Source: Mesobacillus subterraneus
GTDB lineage: Bacteria > Bacillota > Bacilli > Bacillales > Cytobacillaceae
NCBI RefSeq assembly: GCF_023715485.1
Contig: NZ_JAMBOF010000020.1
Location: forward strand, 1 to 64,000
Length of the DNA stretch: 64,000 nt
Direction: 5' to 3'
In this document: positions 34,743-45,360 of the stretch, piece by piece
Layout: each line of letters starts with the position of its first letter
Numbering within the stretch: the stretch's first letter is position 1
Made by a program: the position numbers and the translations under genes
Notes under the pieces: generated by a model
Told to the model about the DNA's origin: nothing
The model's input: only the letters and a program-made list of their open reading frames with translations
Databases searched by the model: none

Positions 34743-34853
34743 GTTTGTATTGTTTTTCCAGTGAATTACTTAACACTCCAACCGATATAAAAATCAGCAA
34801 AACAACAAATCTCCCCATCAGGAAATTCTACACGAAAGGAAAGTAGAACATTT

Positions 34854-36866
34854 ATGAATACCAGGCAGAAATCAGATCTTAAAGAAGAGAAAACAATAAC
34901 GGAGAAAAAATCACTCTCAATTAAAAACAGGTTAATTATTTCATTTTTAATTATCTTACTCGTACCCACGCTAATGGTAGGATTCATGTCCTTCACAAAC
35001 TCAAAAGATGAAATTAAGAAGAAGATTCTATTAAGCTCTGAAGAAAATGTAAAATTGTTAAACAAGTTTTTGAACAGTAAAATCGAGCCTAAACTGTTTG
35101 ATACTGCGTATTTCACTGAAGTTTTAAACAGAAAATCATATTCTGAAAAAGAGCTTCAAAATACCCTAAATAAATTCCAACAATACAAATACCTTCACGA
35201 AGAATCAGTTTCTGTATACGTGGGAACAGAAACCGGGGAAATGCTGTTATTTCCGAAGCAAGAATTGCCAGAAGGTTTTGATCCACGTCAGCGGCCTTGG
35301 TACCAGGATGCAATTTCCAGTAACGGAAAACCCATTATTACTAACCCATATGTTGATGCTGCAACTGGCGACCTGTTAGTTACAGTTGCTCAAGTTGTAA
35401 ATGATGGCTCTGGTGTTTTTGGCATTGATATCAGCTTAAATGAGCTAAAAGAAATAACAGACGGAATTAAAATTGGTGATAGAGGATATCCAGCGATTTT
35501 AGGAACTGATGGAAGCTACATTGTCCATCCTTCTGAAAAACCTGGCGATAAGGCTGAAGGTGACTGGGTAAGTAAGGTCTTCGGCGGCGAAAAAGGACAT
35601 ATTTCATATCAGTTTAATGGTATTGATAAAGAGATGGATTTTTACACTAATGAATTAACAGGATGGAAGATTATCGGTTCAATGGATTTAACTGAAATAG
35701 ATGAGGCAGCACAGCCAATATTAACAGCAACCCTAGCTGTGATTTCTATCTTTGTTATAGTCGGGGCAATATTGTCATATTTTATTATTCAATCCATCTC
35801 ACGGCCAATTAGAGAACTACGTGTCGTCACCGACCTTGTGGCTAACGGGGATTTGACAAAATTATACCTAATCAAGAGAAATGATGAAGTCGGCAAATTA
35901 GGTACAAGCTTCAATAATATGATATTTGCATTGAAAGATTTAATCCATCAGGTAGGTGAAAAATCCGACCAGCTTGCTTCATCATCCGAACAGCTTAATG
36001 CCAGCTCCGAACAAAACAATCATGCTACTGAGCAGGTTGCAAATGCAATACAGGAAGTGGCTTCTGGTACTGAGAACCAGAGAAATATGGTTCATCAGAG
36101 TACCGAGGTCGTAACCGAAATGTCTGAAAGCATCGATAAAATTATGGAAAATGCCCAACAAGTTGCCGAAACCGCTGCAGTAGCACACGAAGTAGTTACT
36201 GAGGGTGAACAATCCATCAAGAAATCCATTGAGCAAATGAAAAATATTAATGAAACAGTAGCCGACCTGGGCCAAGTCATTCACACATTAGGAACACGTT
36301 CAAATGAAATCAGCCAAATAGTGAATGTTATTACAGAAATCGCAAACCAAACGAATTTGCTGGCATTAAATGCAGCAATTGAAGCAGCACGGGCTGGTGA
36401 ACATGGTAAAGGCTTTGCAGTTGTAGCAGACGAAGTACGAAAATTGGCTGAGCAGTCTGCGAAATCTACTGAAAGTATCCGCCATCTGATTGCATCTATA
36501 CAAGCAGATACAAACCAGGCAGTAGTCTCCATGGAAAAAGGATCAGATGAGGTAGAAAAAGGTATCCAAATAGTTGACCATGCAGGTACCTCTTTCCGAA
36601 AGATCCAGACATTTGTTGACAATGTAAGTCACCAGATCCATGAAGTATCAGCTTCTATGGAAGAAATGGGACATGGCGCAAAACAAATAGTAGAATTCGT
36701 TAGCAGGATTGAGGAAATAACGGCTGGAGTGAATGCAGAAAGCCAAGAAGTCTCTGCTGCAACGGAAGAACAATTAGCATCAATGCAGGAAATTGCTGCA
36801 TCTGCTGCTTCACTCTCCTATATGGCAGAAGAACTGCAAGAATCGGTTAGGAAATTTAAAATATAA
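34854..36866 (+). CDS. Methyl-accepting chemotaxis protein with dCache sensor
   Basis: 670 residues. Membrane helix 1 is at about 25-45. An extracellular double-Cache domain (about 55-280) contains [10 protein letters not shown] and [10 protein letters not shown], typical of amino-acid-binding dCache_1 receptors. Membrane helix 2 is at about 285-310, a HAMP domain follows (about 310-365), and the long signalling coiled coil has its hairpin tip at [42 protein letters not shown] (split over 490-530). It would report extracellular ligands to CheA. No other chemotaxis gene is nearby. The start ATG follows GAAAGGAAAG. Confidence 0.9.
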   Translation: MNTRQKSDLKEEKTITEKKSLSIKNRLIISFLIILLVPTLMVGFMSFTNSKDEIKKKILLSSEENVKLLNKFLNSKIEPKLFDTAYFTEVLNRKSYSEKELQNTLNKFQQYKYLHEESVSVYVGTETGEMLLFPKQELPEGFDPRQRPWYQDAISSNGKPIITNPYVDAATGDLLVTVAQVVNDGSGVFGIDISLNELKEITDGIKIGDRGYPAILGTDGSYIVHPSEKPGDKAEGDWVSKVFGGEKGHISYQFNGIDKEMDFYTNELTGWKIIGSMDLTEIDEAAQPILTATLAVISIFVIVGAILSYFIIQSISRPIRELRVVTDLVANGDLTKLYLIKRNDEVGKLGTSFNNMIFALKDLIHQVGEKSDQLASSSEQLNASSEQNNHATEQVANAIQEVASGTENQRNMVHQSTEVVTEMSESIDKIMENAQQVAETAAVAHEVVTEGEQSIKKSIEQMKNINETVADLGQVIHTLGTRSNEISQIVNVITEIANQTNLLALNAAIEAARAGEHGKGFAVVADEVRKLAEQSAKSTESIRHLIASIQADTNQAVVSMEKGSDEVEKGIQIVDHAGTSFRKIQTFVDNVSHQIHEVSASMEEMGHGAKQIVEFVSRIEEITAGVNAESQEVSAATEEQLASMQEIAASAASLSYMAEELQESVRKFKI

Positions 36867-36875
36867 AGTGAAATG

Positions 36876-36905
36876 TGAAGAGACAGCAGCTGTCTCTTCT
36901 TCTTA
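36876..36905 (+). terminator. Terminator of the chemoreceptor gene
   Basis: 10-bp stem GAAGAGACAG / CTGTCTCTTC with a 3-nt loop, then TTCTTATTTT. Confidence 0.8.
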
Positions 36906-36992
36906 TTTTCAACCCAAAAGGCATTGTAATTCCATTCAATTTACGTTAGGTTGATAGTAAAAACCTGAATATTTCGAAAGGGGATCTTTTAG

Positions 36993-38645
36993 ATGCTTGA
37001 TTGCCGCGATGAGGTTTTATTTTATACAAAACAGCTTGTGAAAATCGGGAGCATTGTCAATACGAACGGAGAGAAAGAAATCGCTCAGGCCCTATATACG
37101 ATGATTTCTTCCTTTCCTTATTTTATAGAAAATCCGACCCACGTTATCAAACCTCAAACCCAAAATGATGTGCTTGAGCGCTATAATGTACTGGCGTTTG
37201 TAAAAGGCACGAAGGGGAACAGCAACAAAACGGTCATTTTGATGGGCCATCTTGATACAGTCGGGATCGATGATTTTACACAGCTTGCAGACCTAGCCTT
37301 TGATCCTGATACATTACTTGTTGAGCTAAAAAAGGAGAACCTCCCTCCTCTCGTCAAAAAACATGCTGAATCCGGTGAATGGATGTTTGGCCGCGGCGTG
37401 CTGGATATGAAGAGCGGCGTTGCCTCCCACCTTTATTTGCTGAAGTATTATTCTGAACATCCAGAAGAGCTTGAGGGTAATCTAGTCTTTTTATCGGAAT
37501 GTGATGAGGAAGATAGCTCATATGGCATCCTTTCTGCAGTCAAAGATTTAAACGCCTGGAAGCAAGAGTATGGCTTCGAGTATGTCGCCGCGGTCAACAG
37601 TGATTTTGTCGCACCCCGACACCAAGGTGACAAGAATCGCTATATCTATAAAGGTACAGTAGGTAAACTGCTGCCCTCCTTTTTCATAACAGGCGCTGAA
37701 ACACATGTCGGTTCGACCTTTGAAGGTTTAGACCCAAACTTGATTGCAGCGGAACTGACAAGGCAGATCGATTACAATCCTGACCTTTGCAATGAAGCCT
37801 TCGGAGAAATCACGATGCCGCCAGTCTCGCTGAAGCAGATGGACCTCAAGCCAAACTATACCGTGCAAACAGCCTTGGCAGCCTATGTTTATTACAATTT
37901 CTTCATCCACTCCTGGACACCTAAGGACGTTTTGGAAAAATTGAAGGAACATGCTCATATTGCTTTTGAAAATGCCTTGAATCTGTACCATGAACGGTAT
38001 GAGCGTTTTTGTAAAATCAGCGGCGAGCCTTGCAAGGAGCTCGCATGGCAGCCTCGGATAATGACTTATGAGGAAATGGAAGCGGAACTGATCAAAGCGC
38101 ATGGCTACGATTATACGGCGCATATGGTTGAATTCAAGGATAATCTGCTGCTTGATGCCAGCCTGGATTTAAGGATGTATGCAGCAAGAGTCGTAGAAGA
38201 GGCTTGGAAGTGGATGCCGGACCAGAGCCCTGCGATTATCGTGTTCTATTCTTCCCTTTATTCACCTAGAATTGAAGTTACCGGTGAAACCGATGACGAA
38301 CGGAATTTAATTGAGGCCTTAGAGGAAGCGGTTGTAACGGTGCAGCCTGAATATGACGAGCCTATCGTCGTCCGCAGCTTCTTCCCTTACATTTCAGATA
38401 TGAGCTTCGTTGCCTTAAGCGATGATGATGAGGCATTGGATGCCGCTTCCCGGAACAATCCCAGCTGGGGGTCGAAATTTCATGTGGACTATCAGGACAT
38501 CCGCGAACTAAACGTACCCGTAATCAATATTGGTCCATATGGGCTTGACGCACATAAACGTTACGAACGGATGGAATTGGATTACTCTTTGGAAATTGTC
38601 CCAAACCTGACGAACGAAGTCATTCAAAACGTTTTATCTAAATAA
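36993..38645 (+). CDS. rocB: RocB-like M20 family peptidase
   Basis: 550 residues. M20 metallopeptidase motifs: zinc-ligand His in LMGHLDTVG, bridging Asp in GRGVLDMKSG, Glu pair in SECDEEDS, and a downstream His in the C-terminal part. Length (550) matches RocB of Bacillus (about 566) rather than the 400-residue M20 average. RocB belongs to the arginine-utilisation regulon in B. subtilis, where its exact reaction is unsettled. Here it stands alone, without other roc genes, so its assignment rests on sequence type only. GGGGAT precedes the ATG. Confidence 0.75.
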   Translation: MLDCRDEVLFYTKQLVKIGSIVNTNGEKEIAQALYTMISSFPYFIENPTHVIKPQTQNDVLERYNVLAFVKGTKGNSNKTVILMGHLDTVGIDDFTQLADLAFDPDTLLVELKKENLPPLVKKHAESGEWMFGRGVLDMKSGVASHLYLLKYYSEHPEELEGNLVFLSECDEEDSSYGILSAVKDLNAWKQEYGFEYVAAVNSDFVAPRHQGDKNRYIYKGTVGKLLPSFFITGAETHVGSTFEGLDPNLIAAELTRQIDYNPDLCNEAFGEITMPPVSLKQMDLKPNYTVQTALAAYVYYNFFIHSWTPKDVLEKLKEHAHIAFENALNLYHERYERFCKISGEPCKELAWQPRIMTYEEMEAELIKAHGYDYTAHMVEFKDNLLLDASLDLRMYAARVVEEAWKWMPDQSPAIIVFYSSLYSPRIEVTGETDDERNLIEALEEAVVTVQPEYDEPIVVRSFFPYISDMSFVALSDDDEALDAASRNNPSWGSKFHVDYQDIRELNVPVINIGPYGLDAHKRYERMELDYSLEIVPNLTNEVIQNVLSK

Positions 38646-38650
38646 AATCC

Positions 38651-38678
38651 AGGTGCCTTTTCGAAAGGCGCCTTTTTA
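38651..38678 (+). terminator. Terminator of the RocB-like gene
   Basis: 9-bp stem GGTGCCTTT / AAAGGCGCC (one G-T pair), 3-nt loop, then TTTTTATA. Confidence 0.85.
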
Positions 38679-38807
38679 TATTGGAGTACGGTTAAACCCT
38701 CTTGTTTTTCCGCCTTTTTCTTATTACTATATAGTTCAGTGGAAATATATTATAGTAATCATTAAAATAGACATAATGAGACTGATCAAAGGAAAGGCTG
38801 ATACGAA

Positions 38808-40466
38808 TTGGAAGAGAACTCTAATTTTATAAAAACGATCATTAAAGAAGATTTGGAGAGCGGCAAGCGCGATAAAGTCGTGACCCGATTCCCTCCTGAA
38901 CCGAACGGTTATTTACATATCGGGCACGCAAAATCAATCATTATCAACTTCGGCCTTGCAGATGAATTCGGCGGCAAGACGAACCTTCGCTTCGATGACA
39001 CGAACCCATTGAAGGAAGACCAGGAATACGTCGATTCAATCAAAGAAGACGTCGCCTGGCTGGGCTATGAGTGGGACGGTCTTTTCTTTGCTTCCGATTA
39101 TTTCGAGGAAATGTACAATCGTGCAGTCCTGTTGATCAAAAAAGGCTTAGCATATGTAGATGATTTATCGGCTGATGAGATACGTGAATATCGCGGGACT
39201 TTGTCTGAACCCGGAAAAGAAAGCCCATACCGCAACAGATCTATTGAGGAAAACCTTGAGTTGTTCGAGCATATGCGGAATGGAAAATTCGCCAATGGTG
39301 AAAAGGTACTGCGCGCCAAGATCGATATGGCGTCACCGAATATCAACCTTCGTGACCCGGTCATCTACCGTATCGCCCATGCAACACACCATAACACCGG
39401 CGATAAATGGTGCATCTATCCAATGTATGCCTTCGCCCATCCGCTTGAAGATGCAATCGAGGGTGTTACCCACAGCTTGTGTACAACAGAGTTCGAGGAT
39501 CAGCGTCCGCTTTACGACTGGGTTGTCAGAGAATGTGAAATGCAAGCAACACCTCAGCAAATCGAATTCGGCCGTTTGAACCTGACAAACACGGTCATGA
39601 GCAAGCGCAAACTGAAGCAGCTCGTTAAAGAAAAATATGTCGATGGCTGGGATGACCCTCGCCTGCCGACAATTTCCGGCTTGAGAAGACGCGGATTTAC
39701 ACCTGAAGCCATCCAGGAATTTGTAAAAGCAGCTGGCGTCTCCAAAGGATATTCTGTTGTTGATGAACAAATGCTTGAGCACTTCGTACGTGAAGACCTA
39801 AAGTTAAAGGCTCCACGTACAATGGGCGTGCTTCGTCCATTGAAAATCGTCATCACGAACTATCCTGAAGGCGAAGTCGAATGGCTTGATGCTGAGATCA
39901 ATCCTGAGAACCCGGAAATGGGCATGCGCAAGATTCCATTCTCCCGTGAGATTTACGTTGAGCAGGACGATTTCATGGAAAACCCGCCAGCGAAATACTT
40001 CCGCCTCTTCCCTGGCAATGAAGTCCGCCTTAAGCACGCTTACTTCATCAAGTGTGAAGAAGTGATTAAAGATGACAATGGCGAAGTAGTTGAGCTTCGC
40101 TGCACATACGATCCTGAAACGAAGAGCGGATCAGGCTTTACGGGCCGCAAGGTAAAAGGAACCCTGCACTGGGTTGATGCAGCACATGCAATGCCTGCAG
40201 AATTCCGCCTTTACGAACCGCTTATTCTGGACAGTGAAGAAGAAGAAGCTGATGATGCAGACAACAAATCATTCCTGGACTATGTAAATGAAAAATCATT
40301 AGAAATCCTGAATGGCTTCATCGAGCCAAACATGAAGGACGCCAAGGCTCAGGACAAATTCCAATTCTTCCGGCACGGCTACTTCAATGTCGATCCAAAG
40401 CACACAACAGAAGACAAAAAGGTATTTAACCGCATTGTATCTCTGAAAAGCTCGTTTAAGCTTTAA
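38808..40466 (+). CDS. glnS: Glutaminyl-tRNA synthetase
   Basis: 552 residues, nearly the length of E. coli GlnRS (554). The class I HIGH motif is in [20 protein letters not shown] appears as VMSKRKL, and the GlnRS-specific [22 protein letters not shown]-like [14 protein letters not shown] and ITHSLCT-like [20 protein letters not shown] are present, as are both C-terminal beta-barrel anticodon domains. No YqeY fusion. It charges tRNA-Gln directly in the cytosol. Most Bacilli lack GlnRS and use GatCAB, so horizontal acquisition is likely. The start is TTG at 38808 behind AAAGGAAAGG. Monocistronic. Confidence 0.92.
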   Translation: MEENSNFIKTIIKEDLESGKRDKVVTRFPPEPNGYLHIGHAKSIIINFGLADEFGGKTNLRFDDTNPLKEDQEYVDSIKEDVAWLGYEWDGLFFASDYFEEMYNRAVLLIKKGLAYVDDLSADEIREYRGTLSEPGKESPYRNRSIEENLELFEHMRNGKFANGEKVLRAKIDMASPNINLRDPVIYRIAHATHHNTGDKWCIYPMYAFAHPLEDAIEGVTHSLCTTEFEDQRPLYDWVVRECEMQATPQQIEFGRLNLTNTVMSKRKLKQLVKEKYVDGWDDPRLPTISGLRRRGFTPEAIQEFVKAAGVSKGYSVVDEQMLEHFVREDLKLKAPRTMGVLRPLKIVITNYPEGEVEWLDAEINPENPEMGMRKIPFSREIYVEQDDFMENPPAKYFRLFPGNEVRLKHAYFIKCEEVIKDDNGEVVELRCTYDPETKSGSGFTGRKVKGTLHWVDAAHAMPAEFRLYEPLILDSEEEEADDADNKSFLDYVNEKSLEILNGFIEPNMKDAKAQDKFQFFRHGYFNVDPKHTTEDKKVFNRIVSLKSSFKL

Positions 40467-40480
40467 GATGTGGATAAATG

Positions 40481-40512
40481 ATCTCCCCGGATTTTTTCGG
40501 GGAGTTTTTTTT
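40481..40512 (+). terminator. Terminator of glnS
   Basis: 7-bp stem CTCCCCG / CGGGGAG with a T-rich loop, then eight or more T residues. Confidence 0.9.
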
Positions 40513-40701
40513 TGTGGAAATAGATGATTGGGGATAATCTGTAGACTCTGGACTAAATTAATTAGAACTCGTTTGGAATGATATCTTATGGCAGATTTAC
40601 TATTCGTAATAGAATATGGAAAATTAACTAAGGTAAAAAAGGAATCTGGACAAGAATATTGAACTAATGTATTCAGTGAATTTTTTTCAGAGGTGACTAA
40701 A

Positions 40702-41199
40702 ATGGAAATTAGGAGATTGAAGGGACAGGATGCTGAAAAGTATCGAATCATCCGGCACGAAGGCTTGCGTTTGAACCCTGAAGCATTTGGTTCAAGCTAT
40801 GAAGAGGAAATTCTATACGATGAGCCTGAATATCGCTATAGGCTTGAAAGTGAATTTGCCTATACCTTCGGTGCAATTGAAGGTGAATCATTGATTGGCG
40901 TGGTCACGCTTGTTCCTGAAGGTAAGCGGAAAATGAAGCATCGGGCCAATATATACGCCATGTATGTAACTCCGGCACATCGCGGCCAAGGAATCGGAAA
41001 GTTCCTGATGAAAACGGCAATCAAAAAGGCGACGGAACTTGAAACAATCGAACAAGTATACCTGACTGTAACCGCCAGCAATGAGCCTGCCAAAAAGCTC
41101 TACTCTTCTCTTGGCTTCGAGGTTTTCGGTGTGGATAAAAGAGCTCTCAAAATCGGGGATACTTATTTTGATGAAGAATTGATGGTGTTATTTTTATAA
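40702..41199 (+). CDS. GNAT family N-acetyltransferase
   Basis: 165 residues from the ATG at 40702, directly behind AGAGGTGA (a GTG three codons upstream is inside that site). The acetyl-CoA motif A is clear: IYAMYVTPAHRGQGIGKFLMKTAI, followed by the LTVTASNEPAKKLYSSLGFEVFG motif B. The acceptor substrate is unknown. Own terminator. Confidence 0.87.
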   Translation: MEIRRLKGQDAEKYRIIRHEGLRLNPEAFGSSYEEEILYDEPEYRYRLESEFAYTFGAIEGESLIGVVTLVPEGKRKMKHRANIYAMYVTPAHRGQGIGKFLMKTAIKKATELETIEQVYLTVTASNEPAKKLYSSLGFEVFGVDKRALKIGDTYFDEELMVLFL

Positions 41200-41222
41200 A
41201 GGCCTTAATTGGCCTTTTTTTC
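41198..41222 (+). terminator. Terminator of the GNAT gene
   Basis: Stem AAAGGCC / GGCCTTT with a 6-nt loop and T run. Confidence 0.85.
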
Positions 41223-41287
41223 ATGTTTATTTTTTGCTGAAAAAGGAAGTAGGTAAAGGACGAGTGATCTATGAAAGGAGACTGCTA

Positions 41288-41638
41288 ATGTTTTTAGATG
41301 CTTATATTAATCAAAAAGTTCAAGTGAAACTGAGAAACTTTCCTGAGGATATGATCGGGGATGTTACGGGAATCTTCCAGCCAGATGAATGGTATCTCGT
41401 AAAATTGGTGCATGCTGAGAATATGGGGATTTGGGTCGAGAATCCTTGCTACAAGCGAACACCGGTCCAGCAAGAGGATGGGACCGCAATTCCTGCAGAG
41501 AATCAAGTAGAAGAAACGTGCACGACCCATCTTTTCCTGCGCTGGGATTACATTGCTTCTGTTATTACCTTCCCGGATTCCGATCCTAAGGCTGATAAGA
41601 AAGCGAAGTTGATCGGGTTCCAGCCTGATATTGATTAG
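41288..41638 (+). CDS. Hypothetical small cytosolic protein
   Basis: 116 residues from the ATG at 41288 (AAAGGAGA upstream). Predicted beta-rich: LDAYINQKVQVKLRNFPEDMIGDVTGIFQPDEWYLVKLVHAENMGIWVENP, an SH3- or Sm-like strand pattern, with two cysteines. No family recognised and no membrane segment. It could be a small nucleic-acid- or ligand-binding barrel, but that is a guess from strand pattern only. It is followed by a short imperfect hairpin at 41646-41668. Confidence 0.6.
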   Translation: MFLDAYINQKVQVKLRNFPEDMIGDVTGIFQPDEWYLVKLVHAENMGIWVENPCYKRTPVQQEDGTAIPAENQVEETCTTHLFLRWDYIASVITFPDSDPKADKKAKLIGFQPDID

Positions 41639-41679
41639 CAATAAGAGTCTTTCCTTCGCGGGAAAGGCTTATTTCATAG

Positions 41680-41707
41680 AAAAACACTGCCAGAAAATCA
41701 GCAGTGT
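41680..41707 (-). terminator. Terminator of the InhA-type protease gene
   Basis: Stem ACACTGC / GCAGTGT with a 10-nt loop; minus-strand tail GTTTTTCTATG. Confidence 0.8.
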
Positions 41708-41720
41708 CAGTGTAACCATC

Positions 41721-44126
41721 TTACTTATAGATTAATACTTTACCCACAGTTCCATCATCGCTTTGTCCAAGTACACGGAACTTCAGGCCGTATGATGTAA
41801 CATTGCGGCCAGACTGCGGCAGAACAGGAGAAGTATATTTAGAACTGTCATCAAAGATTGGTGTGCTTTGCGTTGCGTTGTCTTTCAAAGTAATTCCCAA
41901 TAAATTCTTATAGTCAAGATACATGTTTTCAGTCTTTCCTTGATTGAACGCTGCGTCATGTACTTGGTAGCGAGATGATGCAAGTCCACCATCACTCCAT
42001 CTGTTAACTGTTTGATCAGCATCAACTACTCCAAGGAAACCGTCTCCAGGGTGAACTCCTGTCCAGTTGTTATCATATGCATTGTCTACATACCAGACAA
42101 CCAGACCAGAATCATAAGTCATGAGGCTGGCACCGCGGCGGATGTTCTTCAGTCCTTCATCGACACCGTTGTGTGATCTCCACTCCAACAAATAGTAATG
42201 TTCAGTGGAAGTTTGCCCTTCATGCTTATTAAAGCCGTGCAAAGCAAATACAGATTCACCTTCGGCACCATCATTAACTAGCTCAGTACCATCAGCCGTA
42301 ACCTTCACATTGTCAACAAAGAAGCCCTCCAAGTTTGAACCCCAGTCCGTCATATAACGGAATTGCAGCTGAATTTCTTGTCCAGCATATTCACTTAAAT
42401 CAACTGTTTCGCGAATCCAGCCATTACTTGATCCAGTATATCCTGGAAGGTTCTCTTTAATTTCAGGATATCCATCTTCAACAAGAGTAGATTTAGTATT
42501 TGCAGTTGATAGAGATTGCCATGTTGCACCGCCATCAGTGGAAACCTGAACCATCGCAAAATCCCAATCTTCTTCAATTTTATACCATGCATCAAAGTCT
42601 AATGTCGCATTTGATGCATTAGTCAAATCCACTTCAGTAACCATCTGGTGATCGGCTTCATCACCATTACCACCAAAATATTCCCACTCACCTGATGCAG
42701 GCGTGTTGATGACCCTTACTTTATCAGGCAGATTAACTCTAACAGCATCGTTATTTGTGCCTTTAGAGTTAGCTTGGTCAAGCAATACTTCCGTGCCTTT
42801 TTTTGTTACCTCATCAGAATCGACGGTTGCCCCAGTCAACCAGTTGCTGCCTGGCATAGAAGCATTCAGGAATTCCCTTGCGAATGGGCTGAACCCTGTA
42901 GGTTCTGTTCCTGGAACTTTTCCTGCCCAGCTTCCTGCTGACATGATGGACCAGTAAGCAACTGGCTCTCCTGCAGCACTGCTATAGGCAGTATCATATT
43001 CATCTGGAAGTCCCAGGTCATGGCCGTATTCGTGAGCGAATACACCTGCTGCCCCGTTAGCTGGTTCGATGGTGTAGTCGTATGCGTACATAGTTCCTAC
43101 TCCCCAATAATCAACTTCTGGAGTTGGGGATTCTGCGATTGGATAAACTCCATCAAGATTCCAGCGGTGAGACCAGATTGCGTCACCCTCTAATTGTCCC
43201 CCTCCAGCTTCTTCACCTACTGAAGAATGGACGACCATCAGGTGGTCAATCAAACCATCTGGCTCACGGTAATTACCATCACCATCCAAATCATATCGGT
43301 CTTCCTGGTCATAGTCCAATAGATTAACAGTAGGATCTTGAGCAGCTGCCAATAATGCTTCCTGTACTAAGGCTCGAGGATTTGAGTCGTTATCAGAGGA
43401 ATTATTGCCGCCATAATATGCAGCTGGGTTTGAAGCCATGTACCACCCTGCCACCTGGCCATCAATCGTATAGCTTCCGCCTGATTGCTGCTCATAGTAT
43501 TGCTTTACAGAGATTAGATCCTTTCCATCTGGCCCCTTATAGCCGTTGTCCCCGAAAATCATATCTGTATAATGTTCTTTTAAGTATTCATCATAATACA
43601 TATCCGTTTCGCCCGGTTTAATATCTGTAGCCTTGAAATCAGGGTATTCAATCAACAGCACGAGGACATTATCTTCCCGCTGTCCCCCATTCCAGCCTTC
43701 TTCCTGTACTGGATCAACACTTGTCCCCTTTGTATGTCCAACCTTATTTCCATTACCATTGACAAGGCCTGTAGTGTTCAACTTTTCTTTCAATGAACTG
43801 CTTAATTCTTTCTCATGGTTATGTAGCTCCCCTTGCTCTTTCGAAGCCCCAGCAGCCCTTTTCTGCAAATATTTCTGTAATGCTTTATCCGCTTCTGCAG
43901 GAGTTGCATTTTTAGCAATGGTGCCATTTTTCTTCAGCATTTCTATCAATCTTTCATCATTCGCGATGCCTAAATCGATTGGTGCTGCGCCCTTGGCTTG
44001 AAAACTTGCTTTTTTTCCAACCGCTTGTACTGATGCTGGTCCAGCAGACGCAAAGGTTAACGTGCTTGCAAGCATTGCAGTCATCGTAATGCTTGACAGG
44101 ACCTTAAGACCTAGATTTTTCTTCAA
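41721..44126 (-). CDS. Immune inhibitor A-type M6 metalloprotease
   Basis: About 801 residues from the TTG at 44126, which follows GGAGAGGGGTAGG and begins a clean signal peptide (MKKNLGLKVLSSITM.. to ..ASVQA). Two in-frame ATGs lie 30 and 18 nt further upstream, inside or before that ribosome site. A propeptide region (about 40-110) precedes the M6 catalytic domain with HEYGHDLGLPDE (zinc HExxH plus downstream Asp). The C-terminal half has two carbohydrate- or MAM-like beta domains (WYKIEEDWDFAMVQVSTDGGATW) and a VEG/InhA terminal region. In B. cereus InhA cleaves antimicrobial peptides and host proteins. Divergent from the oxidoreductase gene. Confidence 0.87.
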   Translation of the reverse strand: MKKNLGLKVLSSITMTAMLASTLTFASAGPASVQAVGKKASFQAKGAAPIDLGIANDERLIEMLKKNGTIAKNATPAEADKALQKYLQKRAAGASKEQGELHNHEKELSSSLKEKLNTTGLVNGNGNKVGHTKGTSVDPVQEEGWNGGQREDNVLVLLIEYPDFKATDIKPGETDMYYDEYLKEHYTDMIFGDNGYKGPDGKDLISVKQYYEQQSGGSYTIDGQVAGWYMASNPAAYYGGNNSSDNDSNPRALVQEALLAAAQDPTVNLLDYDQEDRYDLDGDGNYREPDGLIDHLMVVHSSVGEEAGGGQLEGDAIWSHRWNLDGVYPIAESPTPEVDYWGVGTMYAYDYTIEPANGAAGVFAHEYGHDLGLPDEYDTAYSSAAGEPVAYWSIMSAGSWAGKVPGTEPTGFSPFAREFLNASMPGSNWLTGATVDSDEVTKKGTEVLLDQANSKGTNNDAVRVNLPDKVRVINTPASGEWEYFGGNGDEADHQMVTEVDLTNASNATLDFDAWYKIEEDWDFAMVQVSTDGGATWQSLSTANTKSTLVEDGYPEIKENLPGYTGSSNGWIRETVDLSEYAGQEIQLQFRYMTDWGSNLEGFFVDNVKVTADGTELVNDGAEGESVFALHGFNKHEGQTSTEHYYLLEWRSHNGVDEGLKNIRRGASLMTYDSGLVVWYVDNAYDNNWTGVHPGDGFLGVVDADQTVNRWSDGGLASSRYQVHDAAFNQGKTENMYLDYKNLLGITLKDNATQSTPIFDDSSKYTSPVLPQSGRNVTSYGLKFRVLGQSDDGTVGKVLIYK

Positions 44127-44203
44127 ATTCCTACCCCTCTCCATTAATAAAGTCATATAAAATTTAGTGCAATGTTATCTTACCAATTAAACTAACTATT
44201 TAC

Positions 44204-44212
44204 AATATTATT
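44204..44212. promoter_or_regulatory. Possible ScoC (Hpr)-type site upstream of the protease
   Basis: AATATTATT fits RATANTATY, the B. subtilis ScoC box that represses secreted proteases. It is about 80 bp upstream of the InhA-type start. The motif is short and the region AT-rich, so chance is a real alternative. Confidence 0.25.
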
Positions 44213-44382
44213 AATTATCAAATTATTATACAAATTACTTAGTTATCTTCCATACGCTACCTAAATAAGCGTTATTTAAGCCCTATATTTCGACAAATTA
44301 AAATTTAGACTTACTAAACTATTTAATTTTTACAATAATTTGTATAATAGAATTAAAGAACTATAACTTTGGAGGTCTCCCC

Positions 44383-45327
44383 ATGTTAAAAGTTGGAGTT
44401 ATTGGCCTTGGAGCGATTGGCCAGCGTTTGATAAAAGGATTTGAGGGTCATCCGGATACTGTGATTGCGGCAGTTTGCGATACTTTTGAGGAAAGAGCAA
44501 AGGAAGTTGCAACGGAGCTAGGAGGAGTCCAAGCATTTAATGATCATAACAACATGCTCGAACAGACAGATTTGGATCTTGTATATGTAGCTGTGCCGCC
44601 AAAATTTCATCATGCAGTTGCTTCAGATGTCCTCGCGAAAGGAATACATATTTTATGTGAGAAACCGCTGGCAAATTCTGTTGAAGAAGCTGCAAGCCTG
44701 TTGAAACAAGCACAGGATGCGGGCGTCGTGAATGCGATGAATTTCCCGCTGAATTATAGTGCCGGGAGCAAGTCATTTGAGAAATTGATCAATGATAACT
44801 ATGTTGGCGAGCTGAGAAGGGTTCAATTGAAGATGCACTTCCCTGAATGGCCACGTCCCTGGCAGCAAAATGCATGGGTTGCAAGCAAGGAACAGGGCGG
44901 CTATGTTTTGGAGGTTGGCGTCCATTTCATCCAGCAGCTGCAGAAGATTTTTGGTGAAGTGAGAGTAAAGGATGTACAAATTCAGTTCCCTGAAAATCCT
45001 AAAGCGAGCGAGAATGCTATTTTAGCAATTTTGGAGCTTTCTGACGGTACTCCGGTGCTGATTGACGGAATGAGCCAGATTGCCGGCAAGGAAGAGATTA
45101 CTTTCACTGCTTACGGAACTAAAGGAACATTATCCTTACTGAACTGGGGCCAGCTTGAAGGCGGCAAACTTGGCGAGGAAATCCTGCCTTTAGAGCTGGA
45201 CAGCTCCCTTGCAGATTCATTGATTGATAATCTTGTAAAAGCTCTAAGAGGCGAAGAGGCAACAATCATCGATTTTGCTGCAGGATATGAAGCACAAGTC
45301 GTGTTGGAAGAGCTTAGAAAAGGATAA
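44383..45327 (+). CDS. Gfo/Idh/MocA family oxidoreductase
   Basis: 314 residues. The N-terminal Rossmann fold GVIGLGAIGQRLIKGF, the family EKP motif in HILCEKPLANS and an alpha/beta C-terminal substrate domain with GGYVLEVGVHFIQQL (conserved His) are present. The family oxidises or reduces sugars, inositols or biliverdin with NAD(P); the substrate here is unknown. GGAGGTC precedes the ATG. Monocistronic. Confidence 0.86.
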   Translation: MLKVGVIGLGAIGQRLIKGFEGHPDTVIAAVCDTFEERAKEVATELGGVQAFNDHNNMLEQTDLDLVYVAVPPKFHHAVASDVLAKGIHILCEKPLANSVEEAASLLKQAQDAGVVNAMNFPLNYSAGSKSFEKLINDNYVGELRRVQLKMHFPEWPRPWQQNAWVASKEQGGYVLEVGVHFIQQLQKIFGEVRVKDVQIQFPENPKASENAILAILELSDGTPVLIDGMSQIAGKEEITFTAYGTKGTLSLLNWGQLEGGKLGEEILPLELDSSLADSLIDNLVKALRGEEATIIDFAAGYEAQVVLEELRKG

Positions 45328-45332
45328 AAATC

Positions 45333-45360
45333 AAGAGCGCAGATGATGCGCTCTTTTTTA
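45333..45360 (+). terminator. Terminator of the Gfo/Idh/MocA gene
   Basis: 8-bp stem AAGAGCGC / GCGCTCTT with a 7-nt loop and T run. Confidence 0.9.
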
